A program made the translations under genes and the position numbers. A stretch of 64,000 nucleotides of DNA from Thozetella sp. PMI_491 (taxonomy: Eukaryota; Ascomycota; Sordariomycetes; Chaetosphaeriales; Chaetosphaeriaceae), in NCBI GenBank assembly GCA_021432635.1, contig MU270035.1, positions 496,001 to 560,000 of the forward strand, in the 5' to 3' direction. The notes under the pieces are model-generated. The model searched no databases. It was not told where the DNA came from and worked only from the letters and a program-made list of their open reading frames with translations. Shown here one piece after another: positions 31,278 to 42,800 of the stretch. Position 1 is the first letter of the stretch. Every line of letters starts with the position of its first letter.

Positions 31278-32693
31278 TCAAGACAACTTGGCCATCTTCT
31301 CTTCCAGGTCCTTGACCCATCCCTCCACCACCTTCATGTTGCCAGTCATGGCAGCCTCTCCCTCCTGGATTGCGGCTTCCACCTTCTCCAGACCACCTTT
31401 CCACTGTTGGATATCGGCAGCCATGTCGGCCTGCCTCTTCTCAATCCGCTCCAGCGTCTCGCTCGCCGTAGCAGCGTCGGCGTGGATTGCTCTGAGGGAG
31501 CGAAGGCGGTCCAGGAGGGGGGGAAGAAGCGGCGCTAGGCTCTCAATAGTCGGCAGCGTCCCATATAATGCGTTGATCTTAGCTGTCTGCTCCGACTCTT
31601 CGGGGGGGCTGGTCTCGACGGCTCCTGCTCCGCCACTCGCGACCAGCGCCTCCTGCGCGGCCTTTGCACTCTTTCGCGCTTTCTCCAGAGTCTCGGCCTC
31701 ATGCGTGAGGGTACGTACCCTTCGGCTGATGCTATCAAGTGAGGAAGTTGACGCCTCGGATAAAGTAGAGATCTGCTTGTGCAAGGCCTCTAGAGATGGC
31801 AGCACGGCTCGGGGTAGGCCTTTCGCGTCAAGCTCTGGCATGGCGGACGCGCCTACCCCCAATGCCGTCTCCAAGGCAAGGAGGCGGCGGTCAAAGTCTG
31901 CCGCCTTCGCCAGGGCATGCGTCTGCTGGTAGCCGGGGGCGTACGTGATTGTGTAGGTAGCGGCGTCACCCAGAGCAGGCGTCTGCTCCGCTGCGGCGGC
32001 TACTGCTCCAGCACTTCGGGGAGCGGCTGCAGCAGGTGCCCGAGCTGTAGCAAGGCCATCGGTGAGCCCGGATATTTCGTCCAATGCTCGGCTGAGCGAT
32101 GCAATCTCGTCACCCTGCCCAGTTGACGCCGTTGGGGCTTCCTTCGCCACGGCCTGCTGTTTGCCGTATGCCTCTTTGGCTTCCTCGACCTCTCGCTTTA
32201 GCCGGGATATCTTGCGAGCCAAGCTCTCGGCGTCGTCGTCGTCGTCGTCGCTCAGATCTCCAAGCTCTTCGGTGCCGTCTTCGAGAACTCGCCGGCGACG
32301 GCTTGACGTCTTGTATGACTTCCGTTTGCTCGTCAGGCGATCTGAGAAATCGGCGTCCCGGGCATCAACGTCGGCAGGCATGAATCGAGCCCTTGCTTCG
32401 TCTACATGGAGACGAGAGCGCGAGATACCCGGTACGTCATCTTCGTCGTCGAACTCGTTGTCGGATGGAGACCGGACCGTGGTTGGCTGCTTGACGTCAG
32501 TGCATGGTGATCCTGTGTAGTAGTGGCATGCCAAAAGCCTACCGGTACTGTGGAATTATCGTCTGTGAGCTCTGGAGTTTCGTAGATATCTGGTGCTGAA
32601 TCCTAGTAGATGTGAGCTGGTCTGCCTCTTAAATTGAGCTCCGCGTCGGCCTACCAAGTCAGGGAGCGCCGCGTACTTTCGGTGGGAGGCCAT
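31278..32693 (-). CDS. Dynactin subunit 2 (p50, dynamitin)
   Basis: Three exons on the minus strand (32655-32693, 32543-32602, 31278-32486) encode 435 residues. The first two tiny exons give MASHRKYAALPDL and DSAPDIYETPELTDDNSTVP, the conserved dynamitin N-terminus. Exon 3 continues with SRLHVDEARARF, a poly-Asp run (DLSDDDDDD) and long coiled coils (ARKISRLKREVEEAKEAY; SKARRR-like heptads; final helix ending EEKMAKLS). Family knowledge: p50 links the Arp1 filament to the p150 shoulder of dynactin, needed for dynein-driven transport; in Neurospora and Aspergillus such genes belong to the ropy/nud class. The acceptor of exon 3 could lie 3 nt upstream, adding one Gln. Confidence 0.92.
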
Positions 32694-33214
32694 TGTTCCT
32701 GCCGATATTTGCCTGGCGCGGATTGGGAGCTGTTGGAAAGAACGATGGCCGAAAGGAGACGAGCAAACACCCCTAGAAAGGGTCCAAGAAGCCGTGGCAG
32801 CAAAGAATACGGCCGCAGGTATCGCTTCAAGTTGGGAGGCCGGGATCACTGTCCTGTAGCGCTGGTGTGCTGTTTGGGAGTGCGCGACAGGGGTCCAGCT
32901 AATTGCCCCACATAGGTGCAGGTAATAGGTCTCCACCGGCGCGTCTTTGGCGCGCCTTCTGAGAGAGCTCAAGCAACTACCTTATCCCTTCGACATACTT
33001 CTTCCAGGTCCGCCCCTCTCCCAGCTACCTCTTCAATCGGCGATGCATCGTGTAGCCTAACGAGCTCGTCACACGAGGCCAAAATCCGCAGGACTCTCAA
33101 ACACACCGGAAAACCTGGGTCGGCTCCTCCTCATCCTTCCCTTGTCCTCTGAATTTCCCGCGGCTTAGATGCACACCTATCTGTTGGGGAGGATCTAAAT
33201 CGTTCTACTGCAGG
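32694..33214. other. Divergent promoter region, dynactin p50 / RTC4
   Basis: This is 521 nt between two start codons. Only short frames and no clear element are visible. Confidence 0.45.
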
Positions 33215-34876
33215 ATGGCGACCCCGAGGAGACTCGGGCTCAGTAAGAAACAACAGCCAAACCCACTCCACAAGACTATTGGCGGTAGAGACCGCTCTCA
33301 AGGGCGGGGGGCGACAGAGCGCATGCCTCCAAGCCAGGAGGATGGCAGGAATATCGAAGGCAAAGCCCCGCATGCACACGCAAAGCCCAAGAAGGAAGAG
33401 CCAGTTGTCGATGCGCCACCGATGAGCAGCTCAGATGAATTATCGGAGCCTGACTCTGTGAGAGAAGGCTATCGTGCTTCAAGGGAGAGCAGATCGACAA
33501 GGCCATCCGCTGAATTTTCGGCGAGATCTAGCAATGCCGAAGGCAGAAAGGAACCAGCGAGACCCTCTCGCATGAAGCGCTCACCGGGGAAGACGGCAGC
33601 CAGGTTCGAATCCGGTGAAGACGACTCTAGCTCCGACGGCAGATCTCGACAGGCAGATATGGCCAAGACAAACTTTGGTTCTACCAAACCTAAAAGACCG
33701 GAAACAGGGTCACAAGGCCCACGAGCCACGAGGGTTGCGGGCTTTGGGAAGAGACACCGGTCAGCTTTGGTTGGGGATGACAATGACTTGGCTTCGAATC
33801 GTCCTCAGAAGAAGACCAGTGGCAGTGACATCCCTGAAGATTTCATGCAGGGCGAGAGGAAACGGCCCAGGGGTGCCACGTACTTGTCCAAGGAACGTGC
33901 GAGGCAACAAGAAGAGCCTCGCTCAACGGCCCAGCGCACCCAGAGATCTAAGCCAAAAACGTCAAAAGATTTCATTAGGCCAAAGATGTTATCATTAACA
34001 GACGAACCGGAAAGCCCCGTCTCCAAAAAACCTCGTCGGGGCGAAGCGAGCGAGCGGTTCTCGAGTAGACATTCCAGCCCCAGCCCAGAGAGAGCCTTCT
34101 TGATGCCGACACGCCTCCTGGATCCAGGATCGCCTCCCTCTTCGGCTTCGAACCTCGGGTTTCGAGACGAGGCGTCCCCAGGCTCGCGGGTCCGTGGAAG
34201 CAGTGCCCGGTCACTGTCACCAATATCGGACCTCGATTCCTTGCTAGGAGACAGCCCCATGTGCCCCATGTGCCACGAACCAGTTGCCCAAGATATCCTG
34301 GACGAGTACAAGCGAAAGCACCCCCGAATGACCATTGCACAACAACGGAAGTTCTGTGACCTTCACATAGAAGTATCCGCCCAGAAAACGTGGCTCGAAA
34401 AGGGGTATCCGGACATCGACTGGAGCGCCATGGAGACGAGAATCTCCAAGCACCGCAACTTTCTACAAAGCATTCTCCGCGGGGCCCAATCCCATTACAC
34501 CGATGTCTTCAACCACAAGGTCCAGGCCGGCATGGACAAGACCACGGTGAAGTCAGAAAAGAGCCTCACACCTGGCTACTATGGCCCTCGTGGCCTACGC
34601 GTCATGACCGATAGCATTATGGAGCACTTCACCCAGCTGCTACTCGAACGCTCGCGTGAGGACAGGCTGATTGCCGCACGAGGACGTGTCGCCTACGTTC
34701 AGTCGGTGCTAGTGCCAGAGGTGGCAATCAAACTGATCATGGAGGACATGGACGTCGACGAAGCAGCAGCGAGGATTATCTTGACAGATAGTGCATCTCT
34801 GGGCGATGTCCTCAATGAGGAAGCCGAGGACATTGACCGATTTGGGGCAAATGTCAGTGAGGCTGACTCGGTTTGA
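33215..34876 (+). CDS. RTC4-domain protein (restriction of telomere capping 4-like)
   Basis: An intronless frame of 553 residues. Residues 1-335 are low-complexity, Ser/Arg/Lys-rich and probably disordered, with a basic nuclear-type motif (SKKPRRGEAS). The RTC4-like domain covers about residues 345-540: a Cys pair MCPMCHEPV, then RMTIAQQRKFCDLH, KTWLEKGYPDIDW, RISKHRNFLQSILRG, GYYGPRGLRVMTDSIM and a final helical stretch. Family knowledge: the yeast member was found in a screen for suppressors of telomere capping defects; its biochemical role is not known. The filamentous fungal proteins share only the C-terminal domain, so a telomere role here is not implied. Confidence 0.85.
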   Translation: MATPRRLGLSKKQQPNPLHKTIGGRDRSQGRGATERMPPSQEDGRNIEGKAPHAHAKPKKEEPVVDAPPMSSSDELSEPDSVREGYRASRESRSTRPSAEFSARSSNAEGRKEPARPSRMKRSPGKTAARFESGEDDSSSDGRSRQADMAKTNFGSTKPKRPETGSQGPRATRVAGFGKRHRSALVGDDNDLASNRPQKKTSGSDIPEDFMQGERKRPRGATYLSKERARQQEEPRSTAQRTQRSKPKTSKDFIRPKMLSLTDEPESPVSKKPRRGEASERFSSRHSSPSPERAFLMPTRLLDPGSPPSSASNLGFRDEASPGSRVRGSSARSLSPISDLDSLLGDSPMCPMCHEPVAQDILDEYKRKHPRMTIAQQRKFCDLHIEVSAQKTWLEKGYPDIDWSAMETRISKHRNFLQSILRGAQSHYTDVFNHKVQAGMDKTTVKSEKSLTPGYYGPRGLRVMTDSIMEHFTQLLLERSREDRLIAARGRVAYVQSVLVPEVAIKLIMEDMDVDEAAARIILTDSASLGDVLNEEAEDIDRFGANVSEADSV

Positions 34877-37800
34877 ACAAGACCCCCAGGTGAATACGGA
34901 TGGCCATGCCGGCGATCAACCGCCCAACGTATTGGCGGTGCAGAAGCCTCAGCTTTCCCGACTATGCTTGTGTGAGGACAGAGTAGGTAATGACAACATG
35001 TAGTGTCTCGCCCGGGTGGATCATGATCTACCATGCATACACGGAGCTTTGCTCAGCGCACTGCTTGTAGTTGTCGAGCATAAAAAGTGGCGTTCCGACA
35101 TGGGATGGCGGTGATGGAGATGTGGAAACTCAGGGTCAGGGAGTCCAGCATTGCCAGCAACGCGGAAAGGCAACAGTGCGTGTAAAAGCTGTGGCGTGTT
35201 CTCACTGCTGCATGCAGTCTTCTCTTCACGCCAGAAAAGCTACGAGAAGTGACCAGAGGCGAAGGACGGAAATAAAATACTGCCACACCGCGACTAGGGT
35301 TGTTGTGAAGGGTCCCTCCTGTGTGCCAATGTTTGGAGACTTTGACCTCCGACCTCCCCCTCCCAAAGTCTGTTTGGCGTAGTTATTGGCGTGGATATTG
35401 CGTCGTGGCAAAGCCATTCGTTACAGATATCTTACCACCTGAGCAGCGCTGGTTCAAGCGTTTAGAGAGGATGCCCAAATGAGCATAAAGGATTCCCCGA
35501 GGATTTGTTTCAGACCCGCGGATGGTGTCAAAGCCTCTGCAGTGGTCTAGTGCGATGTAATGGATGCTATCACACGTGGCAGCCCATGCATGGCAGCCAA
35601 CCTGGTTTTCTCCCTAGTTGGAACGTACGCTCTCCGCTCCCCCCTTCGCTTCGGGGCAGAGGATGCAGGGCAGGGCACCGCAGAGCGCTGTGCTGGGAAC
35701 ACAGGGAGGAACAGAGGGGAGCAGCCGCGCGGCCCACGGAGACTTTTGGGAGGCAGATTGCGGGCAACCTAAGCATGGCTGGGCACGAGGGTTTCTCTAA
35801 CAGCGCCTAGACTGCACGGCCGCTTCGTGTAGAGTCTCGTACAAAGCGGACCTCCTGAGTCGAAACCACCAAACCTATCGAAGGGGCTAGACACTCAAAA
35901 GAGTCCCAAACTTGAGACCAAAAGCACGTGTTGGAACCGATCTCCCCTAGGGCGGTCGGTATTTGATATTTGGGACTGGGAGATCTACGATCCGTACGAA
36001 CGACAGCGGCCGGAAGTGGCAATTCGCAGCGCAGGGGTTTCGTTCACCCCCCCCTCCGCAGGGTGCACTGTAGCCCAGGGTCAGGGTAGGGAGGTTGGGC
36101 AGTGGCAGGCGGGCAGGCAGGCCGGGAGGCTTTTGGCTCTGTGGCGAGGCAGTGGGCTGCAATCAATCCAGCATCAAACGACTCGGTGTGGCCCGGACAG
36201 CTCCCGTCGAGCAGCGACAAATGGCAGCGTCGAAAACCCCAAGCATCAGCCGGTACGGTCATGCACCAATTCGGCCCTTTGGCCACACCCGAAGGCAGAC
36301 CCGTCTGATGTCAGGTACCACGAGGGTGATCTCGCTCTCTCTGCGTGCCGTCAACAAGGCGGCGGGGAGGCAAGATGTTTGGTCCGGCCCGGCGGATGGT
36401 TAAAGCCTTCGAGGATGGCGCTGTGGTGAAGGAGGGCGATCCGCTCGGCTCGAACGTGGCAGATTCCGGTTCTGGATGTGCGCTCCACGCTGCCGGGTTT
36501 GCGGTCCCCTGCCCCTGGCCCGAGGTGTAGGGCGGCTGAAGGGGCAGGTGATGCCGAGGCGCGTCTTTGGAAGCGAGACCCCTTGGATAGGTAACCCCCA
36601 AGGAAACAAACGCCCGGACGGGGATGGAGGGTGGTGGGCTGAAGTCGAGCTTTGCTGTGAGCTATTGAATGGCAATGGCCCCGACGGGGCGTGGTCCGCC
36701 CGTCCTTACGATGGCGCCCCTAATTCTAAAGGCATAATGAGGTATCCCATCACGGACGGGGCATGAGATGCAGAAACCCGAAGGCGCCGTGCCGCCGAAC
36801 GAGCCGGCCGGCATGCGTAGCGCTGAATGGGGCCGTTTGGGGGCTTGCCTCGGACGGCCTGTGGGGAGAGTTGCAGCGCGCAATGGCTCCCCTATGGTGT
36901 CAGCACGGGAACAATCCAAGTCAGCCCTGTGGCCAGCACCTGCTACAAAGAGTACTGTGCTGTACATACATATGTTGGTACGGTACAGGACCGCCGCCAC
37001 TTTCTCTTCGGTGGGGTGAGCCTCGTAATTGGCCTGCCCCCAACTGGCAGCCCAGAGAGTTAAATTTGCTGCGACCTCACGCACCCACTCTTGAGGAGTG
37101 CTAGCGGTGTAGTCACAGACGCCAATGCTGCATGATACCAGAAGCGGCACCGAAGTTCCTGCCACGGCCGTGGTCTACCAGTGACATTGTGGTCTCTTGT
37201 GCTGCGGCCACAGTAAGTTTTCTCGGTCCTGCTGGACTGAGAGCTGCTACTGCACTGGCCCACCGGATCGGTACTTGATATGTGGTAGCCTTTTTGAGCG
37301 GCGCATCTAGCAGATGCCGTATGGTGGTAGCCGGGGCCAGCATTGCGGCCAGGGAGCCACGATTCCTCGCCATCTCGGGTTGGATCATCATGTGCGTTGA
37401 AAACTAAGTTACACAACATCGCGAAGAGTCAGCTCGGGGGCTTCTCGTGCGATGAGTTGCCTGCAGGCCTGCACGGCCTCGGTTCCCAAAAGTCTTCGGT
37501 TTATCAATTGTTGCGTTGCTCAGCCGAGTCAGCCGGCGGACGTCTCCACGCTGCGTCACGACCAACTGCGCTGCGCGCCTAGGGATTGCAGCTCAATATT
37601 TATAGATTTGCTATCTAGAGGGGGCTTACTGTCTTCCTCGATGCTTGGTGAAGTGGTCGGCACAAGATCTACATGCGCCATGCCTCGCTCCACCTTTGTC
37701 CACTGGTCAAGATCGGGGCAAAAGTCCAGGTGGCCTTCTCGTCTCTTCTCTCCAGCCAGCTGCCACGGCCGCCCTGTGAGGCCAAAAAAATGCACGTGGT

Positions 37801-39842
37801 TTCTAGAGCCCTCGGTAGCTGTCTGTAATATTTTTATGGGATACGAGATCATAGGTTGGACGTTGGGCGGCGCAGCGTAAGCCAAGGGGAAAGAGAGAGA
37901 AGCACACACACACACAGAGATTTGGAGTTTTTGTTGTTTGATGCAAGGATGGAGAGTGCACTAAACAAGCAAGTGGGGCTTCCAGAGTCTCACCCACAGC
38001 GGGACGGATCTCAAGCAGCACGGCCCACGACATGGCCAGTGCTCGCAGCCGGTTCTGCAAGTCGTAATTGAGCTTGTTGGGAAACTGGGGAAGAGGTGGC
38101 ACCGGCGGCACTGGTGGGCACTTGGCATCTGGTGGTCTGTTCACGATGATCTCCAGTACATTGTGCGGCTGCTGCACAAGGGAAACTGCGTGGCTTGCGC
38201 GGCCCCCGGTTGGCGGGGAACCAGGAGGGCGACCTGGAATGGAGTCAAACGGTGATCTTGCAGCTTCTGTTCTCCCCTGGTATGAGGACGCTTTGGGTGT
38301 TCGGCGGTGCACCGCCTGTCCCGAGGAGCGTCGTGATCCTTCGCGCTTGGGGGGGTTGACGAGACAGACAGGAAGTCTCCTCCACCCTCTCTCCCCTCAA
38401 TGGGTTGAGCATGCACCGGCTTCAAGGAGTGCAGGCCGACCTTAGGGTCGCCGTCTCAGTTTGGCTGGGGAGGAGACAAGGCTTGACAGGCCCGACACGC
38501 CGCTGAGCTGTCAGCACGTTCCACAGCCTATGGACTAGGCGCTGGGACGGTGCGACGAAGCCGCCTGCCCATTAGCGATTGGCGATTGTCCGCGCTCGCT
38601 CCTGGATACATAGGACACGAAAGGTGGCGGGAAGAAATTACTACTCGTACTACGTGCCCCCCGCCCGTGCTCGTCTCAGCCAGGCTAATGGTCTAGCTGG
38701 GCGTCTGTCAGAACTTTAACAACACAGTCGGCCCTCCAGAGGCAAATTTGTTGTTGCTGTCTGAGCTGGCGCCCGCCGCGAAAGGGTGATTGTCCTCCGC
38801 GCACGCGCCTTCGCCGACGCACATTTTGGGACTGATCGAGCGCTTCCTGCAGCCTGCGTGTTCCTCCCTGCAAATCCCGCAGGGCTCGGCTGACGACCCA
38901 AAAAGACTTGGTCGGCCGGCCATTGATTGCCCCGAGCTTGTTGCCGTCTCCTTCTTGGTAGCCGGGCAGCTCCGTCGTGCTTCCACTTCCCCAGGGGCCG
39001 CCGGCGAGCCTTACATTTCCAACTCGGCATGGTACACACACTGTGGTAGGTACTTCGTAGTCATCACACCTCAGTACAAAGCCGGGAGGGAAAGGGAGGG
39101 GAAGGGGGGAGGGGGTAGGGGTAGGAGTAGGGGGGTAAGGGTAGGTAGGTGTTGGAAAGAGGGGACAGAAAAGGCCGCAAGGAAAGAGAGGGACGCGCTG
39201 CACCTGTGCGGCTCACCGGCTTGCCGACAGAGGAAGTACGGAGCGAGTGTGGTAGAAGGAGGGAGCGAGAGGGAGAGCAGCTCCCGCCCGGCTCTGGAGG
39301 GTGCTTCTTGGCTTCTTGGGGGCCTGCCGTGAAGCAAGGACCTTCCCCTGACCAACCAGACGGGCCCGTTTCCACCGCTTGGCATCTCTTCCGGATCCAA
39401 CCTCCCAAACCAGCGAGGTACCAAAAGGTGCTGGAGCCGGGACCTGCCCACTTCCCAGAGTCGCCTCCACCGTGGCCTGCTCTGGCTTTCTGGCTTGTCT
39501 CTCTGGCTTTGCGTGCTCCACCTGCTGCCCGCCACTACCACCACCACCACTTAGCATCCAGCAAACCACATCCGCCGCTACTACTACCACCCACCCGCCC
39601 TACCAAATCGCAGAGCCCACCATCGCCTCGCCCCGGGATCAACCTCTCACACACTCCCCTAATCCACCCTTGCCGCTGCCGTCGTCGTCCAATCTATCCG
39701 ACCGCCCAGCAACGAGCAATGACCTGAAAGGCCAACATTTCGAACACGACGAGACAAACGACTTGACGGGGAAATGGCTCTTGGCTCCTGGTCCGTGGAT
39801 CCGACTTGCCGTTAGTCGCTTAGCCCCAAGGTCCTGGTGACA
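34877..39842. other. Long gene-poor stretch upstream of adenylate cyclase
   Basis: Nearly 5 kb without a gene I can support. Many frames of 60-190 codons occur on both strands, as expected from GC-rich sequence; none has a recognisable domain and none splices to a family-like protein. A CA dinucleotide run lies near 37902-37915, and a G-rich stretch at 39080-39155 is listed separately. The last part (about 39300-39840) is probably the adenylate cyclase leader. I see no transposon remains, terminal repeats or AT-rich RIP-type decay. Confidence 0.5.
39083..39153 (+). repeat. G-rich tract with GGGTA-type repeats
   Basis: The + strand shows closely spaced G runs (GGGAGGG, GGGGAAGGGGG, GGGGTAGGGG, GGGGGGTAAGGGTAGG) over about 70 nt, roughly 700 nt before the adenylate cyclase start codon. 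The pattern fits the general G-quadruplex rule of four or more G-runs with short loops. It is not a telomeric TTAGGG array. Confidence 0.6.
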
Positions 39843-42800
39843 ATGACTAGGAATGAGCCTGCTTCCCGCTTCAGCTCGATTACGAGCTCGAGCACCGACT
39901 CCGCGAGCTCCAGCGTGACCGTCAAGCCGCTGCCCTCCATCCCTACCTCCTCGACGTCCCCTCCTGGCAGCAACGCCGCCGCCGGCAATGGCCTGAAGTC
40001 GTACGGCCCCAGCTCTAGACGAGCTGCCCCGAGCCGCCTCAAGACAGACGAGAACGGCCACCTCGTAAGGTGAGTAGCCACCACATCCGCGTCCCTCCCA
40101 TCGGCACCCGCCCAACCGCCCACCGCGCCGCCCCGACCGGCGTCGCCTTTCCCAATTCCCCCTTTGTCCTTCCATCCTGGGTTCCTGCCCGCACGCAGAA
40201 ACGCGGAAAAAAACTGACGGGTGGCTGCGTATGCACCCTGGTTCCAGATCCCGCACCAAAGAATCCGACTCCCAAGTCTCCCCGACATCGATCTCCGGCT
40301 CGCGCAACGCCCTGTCGCCGTCCTCCTCGTCCAACTCCAATGCCTCGCCCCTCGAGCACAGAATGAGCGACCTCGTCAATTACCGCCGGGACCTCGCCAT
40401 CCTCGATCCCGCTGGCGGCCGGAGCTCCAACCCCCAGAACCAAGCCAACAATCCCGCCACCGGCTCGCTCGGCCAGATCGCGCCCTGGATGGTGGGCAAC
40501 GGCGGGACCTTGACGCCGTCCAGCATCGGCGCGGCGGCCACAAGCTTTTACAACGACTCCAGCGATAACCTGTCGGTCGCATCGCAACTTTCCCCCGGCC
40601 TGCGGTCCGCTCCGCCTCGCCAGGTGCAGACTCCGGGCGGGAGCACCGACTCACCCGATGCCGCCTACTTCAATGATGAGCGAAGGCCATCCATCGCAAG
40701 CATCACGACGACTGCCAGCAGCTCAGGTTCCAAGGCGAGTGGGCAGAGGGGCGGCTTCCGCAAGCTCCAGGGCTTTTTCGGCGAGGAGTTTCCGGGCAGG
40801 GACGCCTCCGAGACCAGCCTAGTCCATACGACCTCAGGCTCCGGGAAAGACCAGCGGTCGCAGTCCTACAGCCACAGCCGACCGCACCGAGATCGAAATT
40901 ACTCCAATGCAACCGACCACACAAGGGATGCGTCGCCTACCTCCTCCCGACCCAGAACCCCAGTACCGGCTCCGGAAGTCGTACCATTCTTGTACCAAGA
41001 AGCCGATGTGCGTATACTTTCTCCTTCACTCTCCTCTTCTTCCCCTTTCCCCCAGGCATACACGACTGCCCGAGATTTTTCCCGCCCGCCCATTGCGTCT
41101 CGCCTTTTAGTAGGGGGATGCTTGGCCGCGCTGTGGAGCTCGAAAAGTCACGACTGTTTCTAATCCTTGTCGTCAGGACATTGCACGGTACGGCGAAGCA
41201 CCAGTGCGAGACATCCTCAGCGGGCCAGATCGAGAGCGTTACATCAATGACGGCAACGCGCAAAACCCCCCAAAGACCTCTTCCTCGTCGCGTTCAGGGC
41301 ACTCTTTAGTGCATCTACCCGGGCATCATCACAGACATAATAAGAGCAATGAAGACCCGAGGGCCTTGCGACCCTCCATCAGCAAAGAAGAATCCCTCGC
41401 CAATTACACCAAGGATTTAATCGGCGTTCACCCTAGCGCGATGCACGGGGCGCGATCCCGCGCCGAGAGTCCCACGCCGAGTGGGAACAGCAGCTATTTC
41501 AGCAGCAAGAATGGCGCGCAACACGATGGCCCGACGTCGCCGGGCCACCACAAGAAGGGCTTGCTTGGCAGGCTCCGGAGAAACCACAAGGAAAAGGAGG
41601 AGGCCCCCAGTCCACCGCTCAAGAAGCTTCCTCCCTCCTCCCACTCCCTCCAGTCGCGGCCGTCCATACGCGAACTTCCCCGAAACGACCGAAACGACAG
41701 CTTGCATTCGGAATGGCCCGGCCCCATGGACTCACAGACGGCCCTGCTACGGCCGGTGGGAGGAAGCGCCCAGCGCCAGGCGGCGTTCAAATACCCGTTT
41801 GCGAAGAAGGGCTTGTCGAACCGAGCTGCTGCAGATGACTTGGACGAGCACATTGGGCCGACGGATAGGCGAGATGGAGGCACTGTGTTTCACCTCGACA
41901 CCGACTTGAACAACATGGAGGGAATCATAAATCGACCGATGCCTCTGACACCAATAGACCAAGGCTTCTTAAATACGGTAGATCCCGAGAAGCTAGCAGC
42001 CATGAGGGCCTCGGCAGGACCCAACGGCGCGTGGAATGCGCCAGACAGCTGGGCCGTGCGGAAGACCGAGGAGGAATCGGTACATATTCCAGAAACAGAC
42101 GATGCAGGTAGCCCGCCGCGGCCCGAGGAGAAGCTCACGCCATACTGCATTCGCGTGTTCCGGTCCGATGGGACGTTCGCTACTCTTCAGATGTCCCTCG
42201 AGTCCAGCGTCGGAGAGCTCATCTCCCAGATCCTCAAGAAGACCCTCGTGACCGACTCGCTGGATAAGTTCCATATCATCTTGAAGAAGCATGATTTGGT
42301 GAGAGTTCTCAACGCGGCTGAGCGCCCTCTTCTCATACAAAAGCGCCTCCTCCAGCAGGTCGGCTACGAGGACCGAGACAGGATAGAGGAGATTGGACGC
42401 GAAGACAATGGCTATCTATGCCGCTTCCTCTTCCTATCGGCACGAGAGAGCGACTTCCATGCGATCACCCACGATCTGGGTCTGGGCAGGATGCAGAAGC
42501 TTAACCACGTCGACCTTTCCGGGCGCAACCTCGTCACCATACCGATCTCGTTGTACTCCAAGGCCACAGAGATCATCTCGCTTAACCTGTCGAGAAATCT
42601 TTCACTCGACCTGCCTCGAGACTTCATCCAATCGTGTCAGAACCTCCGTGACATCAAATACAATAACAACGAGGCCCGAAGGTTGCCCCTCAGCCTCGGT
42701 CGAGCAAGTAAGCTGACCTATCTCGACGTATCTAATAATCGCTTGGACGAACTAGAGCACGCCGAGCTCAATGGGCTCACCGGCTTGCTGAAGCTCAACC

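Noticed and set aside
33601-33620. A GGTTCGAATCC sequence matching a tRNA B box
   Set aside because: It lies inside the RTC4 coding region (ARFESGED), and I see no A box or cloverleaf arms around it.
36311-37165. Overlapping frames of 90-170 codons on both strands upstream of adenylate cyclase
   Set aside because: Translations are rich in Pro, Arg, Gly and Ala without motifs; no joining of frames gives a family-like protein.
39149-39727. 192-codon frame just before adenylate cyclase
   Set aside because: Pro/Ser/His-rich translation from a pyrimidine-rich stretch; more likely leader sequence of adenylate cyclase.
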